DNA of 64,000 nucleotides from Streptomyces sp. 378 (GTDB lineage: Bacteria; Actinomycetota; Actinomycetes; Streptomycetales; Streptomycetaceae), in the NCBI RefSeq assembly GCF_030124145.1, contig NZ_JASKMS010000001.1, positions 310,001 through 374,000 on the forward strand, in the 5' to 3' direction. Below, piece by piece: positions 19,063 through 26,785 of the stretch (position 1 is its first letter; the number at the start of each line of letters is the position of its first letter). The position numbers and the translations under genes were made by a program. The notes beneath the pieces are model-generated. The model was not told where the DNA came from. It was given only the letters and a program-made list of their open reading frames with translations, and did no database searches.

Positions 19063-20019
19063 TTGGACCGACGTGAAGCCGCCGCTGTCCTCGCCTACAT
19101 CGGGCGCCTCGATCCCCGCACCGTCCGCACCGGCATGGGCGAAGCCCGTGACCAGATCGCCCAGTGGCAGGAGCTGCTCGACGACGTGCCCTTCGCCACC
19201 GGCCACGGCTGGGACGTCCGCGAGGCGATACGGTCCCATGTCCTCGACACGCCGTGCCCGATCCTGCCCGTGGACATAACCCGCAGATGGCGTGCCCACC
19301 GACGCGACCGCCTCGACCGACACACCGACCCCGCCCCAACCGCCGACCCCGACGATCCCGCCGCCTGGCGAGCCGAACTGCTCCCCTCCCGGGCGGCTGT
19401 AGCCGCCGGCGTGGTCGCCCCTGCGACGCACCGGCAGTTTTCCAACGGTGGCCGACCTCGGGACGTCGAAGAGCGCGTACGCGAGGCCGGGTCATGCATC
19501 CCGCCGGCCGTCCGCGCCGAGCTGGCCCGCTACCGTCCGACGCGCGCCGCGCACGAGGCCACCGTCGCCGAGGGCACCCCCGATGCGCTCGATGTCCGGT
19601 GCGACTGGTGCCACGCACCCGTGGGCTCCTCATGCCGTCGACGCAAAGCGAGCCTCGATGGAGCCACGCGGGGCAATGCTGTACGTGCGGCTCCCCCCGT
19701 CGCGCGTCGAACTCAGCGCTGCCCGGAGGGGGCGACGCCGAGCTGCGTGACGCGACACGGCTTCGCTCCTCGCGGCAGCTTCGGGGACCGCAGCCCTCGG
19801 TCCCGGACGGGTCGTAGACGGTCCCGACAAACCCTGCAGGGAGCGCGTCCCGGGGACCGTGCTGACCGCTTTCGGGGACCGGTCCCCGAAGATTGCAGCT
19901 CAGGGGGCCTTTCGTGCCGGTCCCCAGAGCGGCCCCACGACGGGACCGTCCCCCGTAGCGGCCCCTTCGGTCCCCTCGGGGACCAGGACCGTGCGGTGGC
20001 GCGGGGACGGTCCCCGTGA
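19063..20019 (+). CDS. element-borne zinc-finger protein, 3' end inside the iteron array
   Basis: Frame of 318 residues from TTG at 19063, seven bases after the preceding stop. The first ~210 residues look coding: DRREAAAVLAYIGRLDPRTV... then a C4-type finger CDWCHAPVGSSC followed by a basic stretch. The remaining ~100 residues are Arg/Gly-rich and encoded by the GGGACCG repeat array, so they are either a disordered tail or read-through beyond the original stop. Fingers of this kind are common in actinomycete element proteins that bind DNA. Function otherwise unknown. Confidence 0.55.
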   Translation: MDRREAAAVLAYIGRLDPRTVRTGMGEARDQIAQWQELLDDVPFATGHGWDVREAIRSHVLDTPCPILPVDITRRWRAHRRDRLDRHTDPAPTADPDDPAAWRAELLPSRAAVAAGVVAPATHRQFSNGGRPRDVEERVREAGSCIPPAVRAELARYRPTRAAHEATVAEGTPDALDVRCDWCHAPVGSSCRRRKASLDGATRGNAVRAAPPVARRTQRCPEGATPSCVTRHGFAPRGSFGDRSPRSRTGRRRSRQTLQGARPGDRADRFRGPVPEDCSSGGLSCRSPERPHDGTVPRSGPFGPLGDQDRAVARGRSP

Positions 20020-20113
20020 CGGCGTGTCAGCGGGACCGTCCCCGATGGGCGTCGCATCCCGGTCCCCAAGCGTCTGGAGACCGTGCAGCGCAGCACTTAG
20101 AGGACCGGTCCCC
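19783..20113. repeat. iteron-like array of GGGGACCG / CGGTCCCC
   Basis: At least ten copies in both orientations within 330 bp: 19783, 19852, 19874 (in the 20-bp perfect palindrome TTCGGGGACCGGTCCCCGAA, 19871-19890), 19918, 19942, 19968, 19978, 20003, 20032, 20060, 20102. Several pair into GGGACCGTCCCC palindromes. It lies directly upstream of the mobilization genes. Candidate binding array for a replication or transfer protein. Confidence 0.85.
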
Positions 20114-20251
20114 TTGCTGTCCTCACAACGAAAGCCCCGGCCTGGTGGCGCCTGGCGCAGCTCCCACGACCGTCGATTCACCCGGCTACTGGCCTCATCT
20201 GCCATCGCTCGGGGCTCAGACCCCTACCGACCACACCCCGGAGAAGCACAC

Positions 20252-20872
20252 GTGCACGACCGACACCACGAACACGGCAACCGGCAGGAGACACCCATCG
20301 CTCCAGACAACCGCGCAGCAAGTTGGAGGTTCGGACACTCCCCCGCAGGGGGAGTGTCCGAACCCGACCCCGCCCCGGGAGTGGCGGGGCCCGTCCGGCA
20401 CCAGGGGGCGCCGGACGGGAAGGCTGCGACCGAGGGCGGACCGCAGCCAGACAAGGCCCGCCCGAAGGGCAAGGCCAGGAAGGGGAAGTCGCGCCCGCGC
20501 GACAAGAAGCAGCGCCCCGCGCACAGTGTCCGTCTCAACGAGCACGAGCTCGCCATCATCCAGGCCGGCGCTGACCACGTCGGCATGAGCGTGGCCGGGT
20601 TCCTGGCCTACTCTGGTCTGGCCGCCGCCCGCGACCAGTCCCGCACCGCCGCAGCCATCGCCACCGAGCGGGACGTCCTGACCGCACTGTTCGGTGTGCG
20701 CCGTCAGCTCGGCTGGGCCGGCAGTAACGTCAACCAGGTCGCCAAGGCCCTCAACTCTGGTGCCGACACGTCCGACTTCGCCGCCGTTCTCGCCGATCTG
20801 CAGCGCGCCGCACAGGCCGTCCAGCGGGCGGCCGACAGAGTCGCCAACCGGCAGGAGTACGAGGCGCCTTGA
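20252..20872 (+). CDS. mobC: MobC-like relaxosome accessory protein
   Basis: 206 residues. GTG 20252 is preceded by GGAGAAG at a good distance. The first ~90 residues are low-complexity and very basic (KARPKGKARKGKSRPRDKK); then HSVRLNEHELAIIQAGADHVGMSVAGFLAYSGL is a ribbon-helix-helix-type DNA-binding segment, and GSNVNQVAKALNSGA is the MobC signature. It should bind oriT and help the relaxase nick. Its stop overlaps the relaxase start (TTGA). The N-terminal codons contain a perfect hairpin (20328-20364), so translation might instead begin downstream of it. Confidence 0.8.
   Translation: MHDRHHEHGNRQETPIAPDNRAASWRFGHSPAGGVSEPDPAPGVAGPVRHQGAPDGKAATEGGPQPDKARPKGKARKGKSRPRDKKQRPAHSVRLNEHELAIIQAGADHVGMSVAGFLAYSGLAAARDQSRTAAAIATERDVLTALFGVRRQLGWAGSNVNQVAKALNSGADTSDFAAVLADLQRAAQAVQRAADRVANRQEYEAP
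20328..20364. repeat. perfect 17-bp-arm inverted repeat, oriT candidate
   Basis: GGTTCGGACACTCCCCC, loop GCA, GGGGGAGTGTCCGAACC. It lies between the iteron array and the conserved part of mobC. Placement just ahead of mobC/mobA fits an origin of transfer or a translation-blocking hairpin. Confidence 0.8.
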
Positions 20873-22590
20873 TTCCCCGGATCCACCAGCAGGGCAGCAA
20901 CACCCTCGGACTCCTGCACTACCTGTACGGCAAGGGCACCCACGAGGAGCACATCGACCCGCACCTGGTCGCGTCCTTCGACGGCATGGCCCCCGACCCC
21001 GGCCGCGACCCTTCGGTGACGAAGAAGGACCTCCAGCACCTCCTTGACCAGCCCCTGTCTCTCCTCAATGCGGACCAGCGTCCCGACCAGCACGTGTGGC
21101 ACTGCTCCGTACGCGCCGCCCCGAATGACCGGACCCTGTCCGACGAGCAGTGGGGCAACATCGCCCGCCGCATGGTCGCCGCCACTGGCATCGATCCCGG
21201 CGACGGCGCCGGCTGTCGCTGGGCCGCTGTCCGTCACGCAGACGACCACATCCACATCATCGCCACGCTCGTGCGGGAGGACGGCCGCCGTCCTGACCAC
21301 CACCGCTCCGGCAAGCGCGCCCAGGCCGAGTGCCGCCTGATCGAAAAGGAGCTCGGCCTGCACCAGGTCGCGCCCGGGGACGGCACCGCCGCCAAACGCA
21401 CCACCAGCGCCGAGCGACACAAAGCCGAACGGCAGGGCAGGGAGCGCCCCGCGCGGGAGGAGCTGCGCGAGACCGTACGGCGCGCCGTGGCCGGCGCCAC
21501 CAGCGAGGAGGAGTTCTTCGACCGCCTGGCCGCCGCCGGCGTGCTGATTCGGAAACGCGTCGCACCCTCCGGCGACCTGCTCGGATACAAGGTCGCACTT
21601 CCCGACGACCGCAACGACGCCCAGGAACCGGTCTTCTATGCGGGCTCCACGCTCTCCCCCGACCTGTCCCTGCCCCGCATCCGCGCACGCTGGTCCGGCG
21701 AAACCCCCGTTCAGAGCACCGACACGCCCTCGCACCAGACCACAGGCACCGCGCCGAGTGGCCCCGCAGCGGCGCGACGCCGGGCAGCCACGGCCGCGTG
21801 GCAGGCGGTGCTGGTCATCGATCACGGCGAGGACGTGGCAGTGGCCGCGCAGATCGCGGCGGCCGGAGAGGTCCTCGACGCACTCGCCAAGACCTCTGCC
21901 GCTCACACCCGCACGGAGCTGCGCGAGGCGGCCTTCGCGTTCGAACGAGCCACCCGCTCCCACGTGAAGGCCGAGCGCGGACACGACCGCGCCCTGCGCC
22001 AGGCCGCCCGAGACCTCGTCTACAGCGGCCCGGCGCTCGGCCGTGGAGAAGACGGGGCCACCACGGCGATGCTGATCGACATGGCCTTCTTCCTCGTCAC
22101 CGCCGCCGCCCACTGGCACGCGAAGAAGGGGCACGCTCAACAGGCAGTCGCTGCCCGGCAGGCCGCCGAGCACCTGCGCACTGCCTATCGGGCCGCTGCC
22201 GACGTCCCGCTGGGGGTGCTGTACCAGCGGGGGCGGCGCCTGTCGCAGCCCCTGCGCCAGAGGAAGGCCGCCCACGTGCGTCAGGCGGTGCCGGAGCTGG
22301 CGGAACAGGTCCTTGCCGAACCGGGCTGGCACGCGCTGGCCGCCACCCTCACCGACGCTGAAACCGCCGGACACGATCCGGCTGCGCTCCTGGCCGAGGC
22401 GGCTGGGCGGCGGGAGCTTCAGTCCGCGGGCTCGGTCAGCGACGTGCTGGCGTGGCGGCTTCGCCGCATGGCCGACCTACCTGCCGACGCAACGACGATG
22501 CTTGAGCGCACCAACAATGCGGCCACGGGCAACAGTCGTGCCGCCCGGTCCTCACCGAGCCGAGACGCCCGATCCCGCAAGGCACGGTGA
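20869..22590 (+). CDS. mobA: MobA-like relaxase
   Basis: 573 residues. The three-His metal motif appears as VRHADDHIHIIATLV near residues 121-135; the N-terminus MIPRIHQQGSNTLGLLHYLYG fits a relaxase start. Upstream of the His motif, QHVWHCSVRAAP is the usual beta strand before it. The C-terminal half is helical and Ala-rich, with one hydrophobic stretch (AMLIDMAFFLVTAAAHWHA). It nicks and pilots the element during conjugation, using transfer machinery from elsewhere, since no TraB-type FtsK pump is visible here. TTG start overlaps the mobC stop by four bases. Confidence 0.85.
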   Translation: MIPRIHQQGSNTLGLLHYLYGKGTHEEHIDPHLVASFDGMAPDPGRDPSVTKKDLQHLLDQPLSLLNADQRPDQHVWHCSVRAAPNDRTLSDEQWGNIARRMVAATGIDPGDGAGCRWAAVRHADDHIHIIATLVREDGRRPDHHRSGKRAQAECRLIEKELGLHQVAPGDGTAAKRTTSAERHKAERQGRERPAREELRETVRRAVAGATSEEEFFDRLAAAGVLIRKRVAPSGDLLGYKVALPDDRNDAQEPVFYAGSTLSPDLSLPRIRARWSGETPVQSTDTPSHQTTGTAPSGPAAARRRAATAAWQAVLVIDHGEDVAVAAQIAAAGEVLDALAKTSAAHTRTELREAAFAFERATRSHVKAERGHDRALRQAARDLVYSGPALGRGEDGATTAMLIDMAFFLVTAAAHWHAKKGHAQQAVAARQAAEHLRTAYRAAADVPLGVLYQRGRRLSQPLRQRKAAHVRQAVPELAEQVLAEPGWHALAATLTDAETAGHDPAALLAEAAGRRELQSAGSVSDVLAWRLRRMADLPADATTMLERTNNAATGNSRAARSSPSRDARSRKAR

Positions 22591-22658
22591 TTCAGGGCGT
22601 ACGCCGGTGCCCTCTGCCAAGGCCATAGCAGAGGGCGCCGATGGACGGGGCAGGGTGG

Positions 22659-22763
22659 TCAGAGGGCGGCCAGGGCCTTGTCGAGCGCCTTCGTCAGGGC
22701 AACTGGCTCCGCTGCCCCGTCGCCCCCACATTCGGGGCAGCCGTCATCAGCGACGACCAGCAC
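22659..22763 (-). CDS. tiny CPECGG-motif protein
   Basis: 34 residues from GTG at 22761-22763 with a strong AGGAGG five bases upstream: VLVVADDGCPECGGDGAAEP... ending KALDKALAAL. One CxxC knuckle. It directly follows the DUF317 gene on the same strand. Function unknown; the RBS is the main support. Confidence 0.45.
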   Translation of the reverse strand: MLVVADDGCPECGGDGAAEPVALTKALDKALAAL

Positions 22764-22789
22764 CGCGGCCTCCTGCAGGACGTTGGTCG

Positions 22790-23488
22790 TCAGCTGCGGC
22801 GAACGACGGTGAGCCGGCCCTCGGCGCTCTGGGGCAGGGTGCGACGAGGCACCGGGACCGGTGAGGCGAGCGAGGAGGCGAACTCGGCCACCAGGTCATG
22901 GGGGACGCTGGCGCTGAAACTGGCGCACCACAGATACGGAGCGCCGAGGGCAGGTTCCGCCCACGCCTGCCATCCCACCAAGTCAAGGCGCGGGTCGGCG
23001 TCCTCGATGAGCGGCGGCAGCGTCTCGAGGGAGACCCAAGAGGAGAACCCGGGGTCCGTGGCTGTAGTGCGGGGGCGGTCCACGTCACGGTGCCAGCCCC
23101 GCGCAGTGAGCGCGGCAAGGACCGTCTCCGACCCTGCGATCCCGGCATCGGGTGTCTCATGGGCGTCAAGCGCAAAGAGGAGATCAGCGAGCGCCTCGTA
23201 GGGGACGCCGGTAGTGAAGTACGCGTTCCACTCCGCCACTACGGAGTCGGCATCCCGGCGAGCGCTCAACTGCCAGGCCACCGGCAGTCCGCCCAGCTCG
23301 AACGGGTGGGCCGCGAGGATCCACTCGGCGCCGCACAGCCCGTTCGGGCTCACATACAGCAGGGTGTGTCGGGTGGTCGGCCACATGCGCCAGCCGAGGT
23401 CGGCCAGGGTGTCACCGATCCGCTCGGCGAGCGCATCGTCATCTCCAGCCAGGTGGCGGGGGGTGACCCAGTACACCGAGGTCGGCAA
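22790..23488 (-). CDS. DUF317 protein
   Basis: 232 residues. Two related halves, each with a DUF317-like core: VYWVTPRHLAG...LLYVSPNGLCGAEWILAAHPFELGGLPVAWQLSA and, in the second, LVGWQAWAEPALGAPYLWCASFSASVPHDLVAEFASSLASP. The family is confined to Streptomyces and its mobile elements; function unknown. Start is TTG at 23486-23488; the frame stays open for ~25 more codons with only a CTG, so the N-terminus is uncertain. Confidence 0.8.
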   Translation of the reverse strand: MPTSVYWVTPRHLAGDDDALAERIGDTLADLGWRMWPTTRHTLLYVSPNGLCGAEWILAAHPFELGGLPVAWQLSARRDADSVVAEWNAYFTTGVPYEALADLLFALDAHETPDAGIAGSETVLAALTARGWHRDVDRPRTTATDPGFSSWVSLETLPPLIEDADPRLDLVGWQAWAEPALGAPYLWCASFSASVPHDLVAEFASSLASPVPVPRRTLPQSAEGRLTVVRRS

Positions 23489-23833
23489 TTCGGGTCGGAA
23501 GGGCTCGTTGGGGTGGTGCGGTTGCAGGGGCGCCTCCGTGGGCTCGGGGACAGGTCACTGAACGTAGTCGACTTGGGGATTCGGAAGGTTGTCCACGTTG
23601 ACATGCCCGTTCGCAGTGAACGAGTGGTTTCGGGATCTTCCCTGTCTGCCTCCGGCGAACTGGTGATCCATCGAGTGGACCGCATCCCTACGTCCGTGCG
23701 TCGTCAACCAGGCTTCCCCGCTTAGGGTCGCCGCCCGAGGCCGCTGGCAAGTTCCGGCAAGTTCCTCGCCCCATAGCCCAGTTGCAGGCAAGCTCTGGCA
23801 CAGAGATCGTTACTGGCACCCGAGGAGGACATC
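23489..23833. promoter_or_regulatory. 345-base gap with two GGCAAGYTCYGGCA motifs
   Basis: No gene supported. GGCAAGTTCCGGCAAG at 23746-23761 and GGCAAGCTCTGGCACA at 23787-23802 share a 14-base pattern that recurs once more at 25431-25446, in front of the DUF6415 gene. It is a candidate promoter/operator of both transcription units. Confidence 0.55.
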
Positions 23834-24064
23834 ATGCCCCTGCGTAAGCTCGGCAAGGACCCGGAGAGTCCCAGTGGCGGCTCCCCCACCATCTACCTCG
23901 ACGAGGAGAAGGACACCTACGTCGTACAGGGGTGGACGGTGGACGACGTCGCCCGCCTCAGCCAGATGGACATCCCGGGCCACGAGTCGGCGGTGGAGAT
24001 CCCCCGGCGCATGGTGCAGTTCTTCCTGGAGGTGAAGAAGGATGACGACGACCCCGACGTTTGA
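23834..24064 (+). CDS. small acidic hypothetical protein upstream of DUF6879
   Basis: 76 residues: MPLRKLGKDPESPSGGSPTIYLDEEKDTYVVQGWTVDDVARLSQMDIPGHESAVEIPRRMVQFFLEVKKDDDDPDV. Found in Streptomyces beside DUF6879 and XRE/DUF5753 genes. Strong GAGGAGG six bases upstream of the ATG. It overlaps the next gene by 23 bases, so they are coupled. Function unknown. Confidence 0.8.
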   Translation: MPLRKLGKDPESPSGGSPTIYLDEEKDTYVVQGWTVDDVARLSQMDIPGHESAVEIPRRMVQFFLEVKKDDDDPDV

Positions 24065-24554
24065 GGAGCTGTTCCGCGACTGCCAGAGGACGGCTGTCCA
24101 TCTGGAGATGCGCGACGCCTACATGAAGTCGGACCCCGCCTTCGTCGACTGGAAGGCTGGACAGGCCCTCGACCCCGTCGAACGCTGGGCCGACTGGCAC
24201 ACCATTGTCACGTCCGCCACCTCCCGAGGCGTCGAAGTGCGCCGGGCCAGGATCGTTTCGACGCCCGTCAGCGAGTACATCCGCTTTGAGTACGACGTGA
24301 CCGACGGGCTGAACATCGCCGCCGGCGAAGACGTGCGCTGGCTCTCGCGCCGCAGCGCGACGGACCTCGCGCTTCCGGGCAACGACTTCTGGCTGTTCGA
24401 CTCCGGCCTCGTCCTCGTCAATCACTTCGACGGCGAGGGCGAGAACATGGAGGTCGAACTCACGGAAGACCCGGAGGTGGCGAAACTCTGCGAGTCAGCC
24501 TTCGAGGCCGTGTGGCAGCGGGCAACGCCACACGCAGAGTTCGAGTTGGCCTGA
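24042..24554 (+). CDS. DUF6879 family protein
   Basis: 170 residues: FEELFRDCQRTAVHLEMRDAY at the N-terminus and FWLFDSGLVLVNHFDGEGE with a helical tail. This family is always next to XRE/DUF5753 regulators in actinomycetes and is thought to be a regulatory partner; no enzymatic motif is visible. GAAGAAGG precedes the ATG inside the upstream gene. Confidence 0.85.
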   Translation: MTTTPTFEELFRDCQRTAVHLEMRDAYMKSDPAFVDWKAGQALDPVERWADWHTIVTSATSRGVEVRRARIVSTPVSEYIRFEYDVTDGLNIAAGEDVRWLSRRSATDLALPGNDFWLFDSGLVLVNHFDGEGENMEVELTEDPEVAKLCESAFEAVWQRATPHAEFELA

Positions 24555-24578
24555 CAGCCGAGCAGTACCGTCACAGAC

Positions 24579-25424
24579 ATGACCTCGCCATCTTCGAGCG
24601 TTCAGGAAGCCCGCAAGGCGCTCGGACAACGCCTGGCCGAAATCCGGCAAGCAGCCGGACTCACCAAGCGAGCACTGGCCCACAGTCTGGGCTGGCATGA
24701 GTCGAAGGCTTCGCGCTTCGAGAGCGGCACCCGCGCACCCTCGGAGCGCGACCTTCGTGAGTGGTGCTCCGCATGCGGCGCGGAGAATGAAACAGAGGAT
24801 CTCATCTCGACAGCCCGCGGAATCGACGGCATGTATGTCGAGTGGCGCAAGATGGAGCGCAGCGGGCTCAAGTGGGCCCAGGAATCCGTCCTGCCTCTGT
24901 GGGAACGCACTCAGCGATTCCGCATCTACTCGCCGTGGCTCATCCCCGGCCCAGTACAAACGGCCTCGTACATCACCGCCCTGCTGAATTCCATCCGTAA
25001 CCGCCGCGGGCTCATCGACGACGTGCCGGCGGCAGTCAGGGTGCGCGTGGAGAAGCAGCAGGTCGTGTACGGCAACCACACCTTCGCCATCCTCCTGGAA
25101 GAGAGCGCGCTCCGATACCGCATCGGGGGAACGGACGTGATGGCTGGGCAACTCGGCTATCTCCTCAGCGCTATGGCGCTCCCTTCGGTGAGCATCGGCA
25201 TCATCCCCCAGGACGCGGACCGTTCAACTCTCTGGCCCGTCGAAGGATTCTTCCTGTACGACGAGGAGACCGTGAACGTCGAACTCGTTTCGGCACACCT
25301 CACCGTGGTTCAGCAGCACGAACTTGCCATGTATGCCCAGACGTTCAGCGAGCTGGCAGAACTTGCCGTCTACGGCCCGGCCGCACGAGAAATCATCACC
25401 GCAGCCATCGAATCCCTAGGGTGA
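24579..25424 (+). CDS. XRE-family regulator with DUF5753 domain
   Basis: 281 residues. Helix-turn-helix ALGQRLAEIRQAAGLTKRALAHSLGWHESKASRFESG in the first 55 residues, followed by the long DUF5753 region (ERTQRFRIYSPWLIPGPVQTASYITALL, RIGGTDVMAGQLGYLLSAMALPSVSIGIIP). Such regulators act with small neighbouring partners on developmental or secondary-metabolism promoters. It starts 24 bases after DUF6879 and is followed by the motif at 25431, so it may control the operon that begins at 25521. Confidence 0.88.
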   Translation: MTSPSSSVQEARKALGQRLAEIRQAAGLTKRALAHSLGWHESKASRFESGTRAPSERDLREWCSACGAENETEDLISTARGIDGMYVEWRKMERSGLKWAQESVLPLWERTQRFRIYSPWLIPGPVQTASYITALLNSIRNRRGLIDDVPAAVRVRVEKQQVVYGNHTFAILLEESALRYRIGGTDVMAGQLGYLLSAMALPSVSIGIIPQDADRSTLWPVEGFFLYDEETVNVELVSAHLTVVQQHELAMYAQTFSELAELAVYGPAAREIITAAIESLG

Positions 25425-25430
25425 ACGTCG

Positions 25431-25446
25431 GGCAAGTTCCGGCACA
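25431..25446. promoter_or_regulatory. GGCAAGTTCCGGCACA motif upstream of the DUF6415 operon
   Basis: Third copy of the motif seen twice at 23746-23802, placed 90 bases before the DUF6415 start. Probable shared promoter element or operator of the XRE/DUF5753 system. Confidence 0.5.
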
Positions 25447-25520
25447 CTCGTGGAGCCTTTCCTGTCGCCCTTCCTAGCTTTATTGGCACGGAAATCGTGC
25501 TCCGGAAGGGCGAAGCGGTG

Positions 25521-25904
25521 ATGACTGTGGCAAGTATCGGCAAGGCACTGGGGGCAGCCGAGAGCGCTGCGGCCGAGGATCCCATCGACGTAGAGACGAT
25601 CTCCTCGCGCACCGCGTCCGTCCTCGCCATGAAGATGGGCACCTCGACCCGTGAGGACATGGACAGCGCCTTGCCGGCGATCGTCAGGCACCTGAACCTG
25701 CTCCTCTGCGAAGACTTGGGAGCGGACAGGGACCAGGAAGTACGAGCGCTCATCCGCAAGGGCTACACCCTCATCGACCCCAGCAAGCGGCCGGCTGAGG
25801 GAACTCCCTCCTTCGGCGCGTTTCTCTACCTCCGGGACGTTGCCCTCCTCACGCGGCGGCTGCTGTGGATCTACACCGAGCGCAACGGGCTGGGTGCGCC
25901 GTGA
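25521..25904 (+). CDS. DUF6415 family protein
   Basis: 127 residues, MTVASIGKALGAAESAAAEDPIDVETISSRT..., all-helical. DUF6415 proteins are recorded beside natural-product genes in Streptomyces, without known activity. ATG at 25521 (GTG three bases earlier is the alternative); GGAAGGG is upstream. Its stop overlaps the next start by four bases, and it probably leads the whole operon to 29599. Confidence 0.72.
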   Translation: MTVASIGKALGAAESAAAEDPIDVETISSRTASVLAMKMGTSTREDMDSALPAIVRHLNLLLCEDLGADRDQEVRALIRKGYTLIDPSKRPAEGTPSFGAFLYLRDVALLTRRLLWIYTERNGLGAP

Positions 25905-26443
25905 GCGTCAGGGACGACCAGATCATCAAGGAACTCGCCCACTACATCCATGAACACCCGTCCGAGCAGATGGCGTTGATGCCGGTGTACGACGCGGCCC
26001 GTGATCACGCGCAGCGGCGCTCCTGTACACACGGCCGACGCTGCCCGCTCGTGGTGACGGGAGCAGTCGTCGTAGATGAGAGCAACCGTGTCCTTTGCCT
26101 GCGGCACGAAGAGGGCTACGCCCTCGCAGAGGCGCGGCCCGAGGAGCAGGACAGCTCCCTCAGCGAGGCGGCGTTGCGCCTGCTGGCCGAGGAGGTCGGC
26201 GTCCGCGACGTGTGGGCACAGCCTGGCCTCGATGGTCCCTTCCTGGTCGACGTGACGCGGCCCGGCCACCACAGGTACGGGCCCCGCCTACGGGTCGGCA
26301 TCCGGTACCTGTTCCGGGCTCACTCGGGCGCTGTCTGCCCTTCGGTGATCGAGGCGGGTGCAGCGGCCTGGGTGCCCCTCGGGGACATCGGCATCCCGTC
26401 AGTCCGTGACCGTCTTCAACATCATCTGACCGGAACCCGATGA
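25901..26443 (+). CDS. NUDIX-like hydrolase
   Basis: 180 residues. After a helical N-terminus, VVTGAVVVDESNRVLCLRHEEGYALAEARPEEQDSSLSEAALRLLAEEVGV resembles a NUDIX fold with the box degenerated: the G-x5-E-x7-REUxEE-x-GU pattern keeps only EAALRLLAEEVGV (Arg shifted, first Gly and Glu replaced). So it may bind a nucleotide derivative or act on a diphosphate poorly or not at all. Coupled by GTGA to DUF6415 and by ATGA to the next small ORF. Confidence 0.7.
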   Translation: MSVRDDQIIKELAHYIHEHPSEQMALMPVYDAARDHAQRRSCTHGRRCPLVVTGAVVVDESNRVLCLRHEEGYALAEARPEEQDSSLSEAALRLLAEEVGVRDVWAQPGLDGPFLVDVTRPGHHRYGPRLRVGIRYLFRAHSGAVCPSVIEAGAAAWVPLGDIGIPSVRDRLQHHLTGTR

Positions 26444-26619
26444 GCCCCCAAAACCAGCAACTCACCTACATCCTGAGCCTCATCGCAGTCGGCGGCTCTG
26501 TCCTCCTTGGCATCTGGAGGCTGAATGTACGAGCGCAGGACCGTGGAGCAGCCCTCCAGACCTACCCCGCCAGTGGGAACGGTGGGGGCCACCAGGCCAC
26601 CGACCGATGTCCGCGTTAA
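26440..26619 (+). CDS. small single-pass membrane peptide
   Basis: 59 residues from ATG overlapping the NUDIX stop (ATGA): MSPQNQQLTYILSLIAVGGSVLLGIWRLNVRAQ then a polar tail. One clear membrane helix (YILSLIAVGGSVLLGIW). No recognised family. It overlaps the frame at 26525 by 95 bases, so one of the two may be non-coding. Confidence 0.45.
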   Translation: MSPQNQQLTYILSLIAVGGSVLLGIWRLNVRAQDRGAALQTYPASGNGGGHQATDRCPR

Positions 26620-26726
26620 CGACTTCATCCTCCTCGACGGCACGTATCAGCGGATACTTCGCCGGACGAACCCCGCTGAGCATGCGAGAGGCCCGCACCA
26701 CCTACCGGCCCATCGAACCCCGCTGA
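26525..26726 (+). pseudogene. small ORF, probably frameshifted; or two tiny peptides
   Basis: ATG at 26525 has an excellent GGAGG five bases upstream and reads MYERRTVEQPSRPTPPVG... DVRVNDFILLDGTYQRI. Around 26650 the sensible continuation moves one frame: GYFAGRTPLSMREARTTYRPIEPR and stop at 26724-26726. That second frame also opens by itself with an ATG at 26607, giving a 39-residue peptide. So it is either one small (about 65-residue) protein with an indel, or a precursor-like short peptide directly upstream of the peptide-modifying genes. Without a family match I cannot decide. Confidence 0.35.
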
Positions 26727-26785
26727 ACACATCCCGCTCGGGCACCGCACCACCCTTCTCACCTCACCACGCGAGGAGCTTTGTC

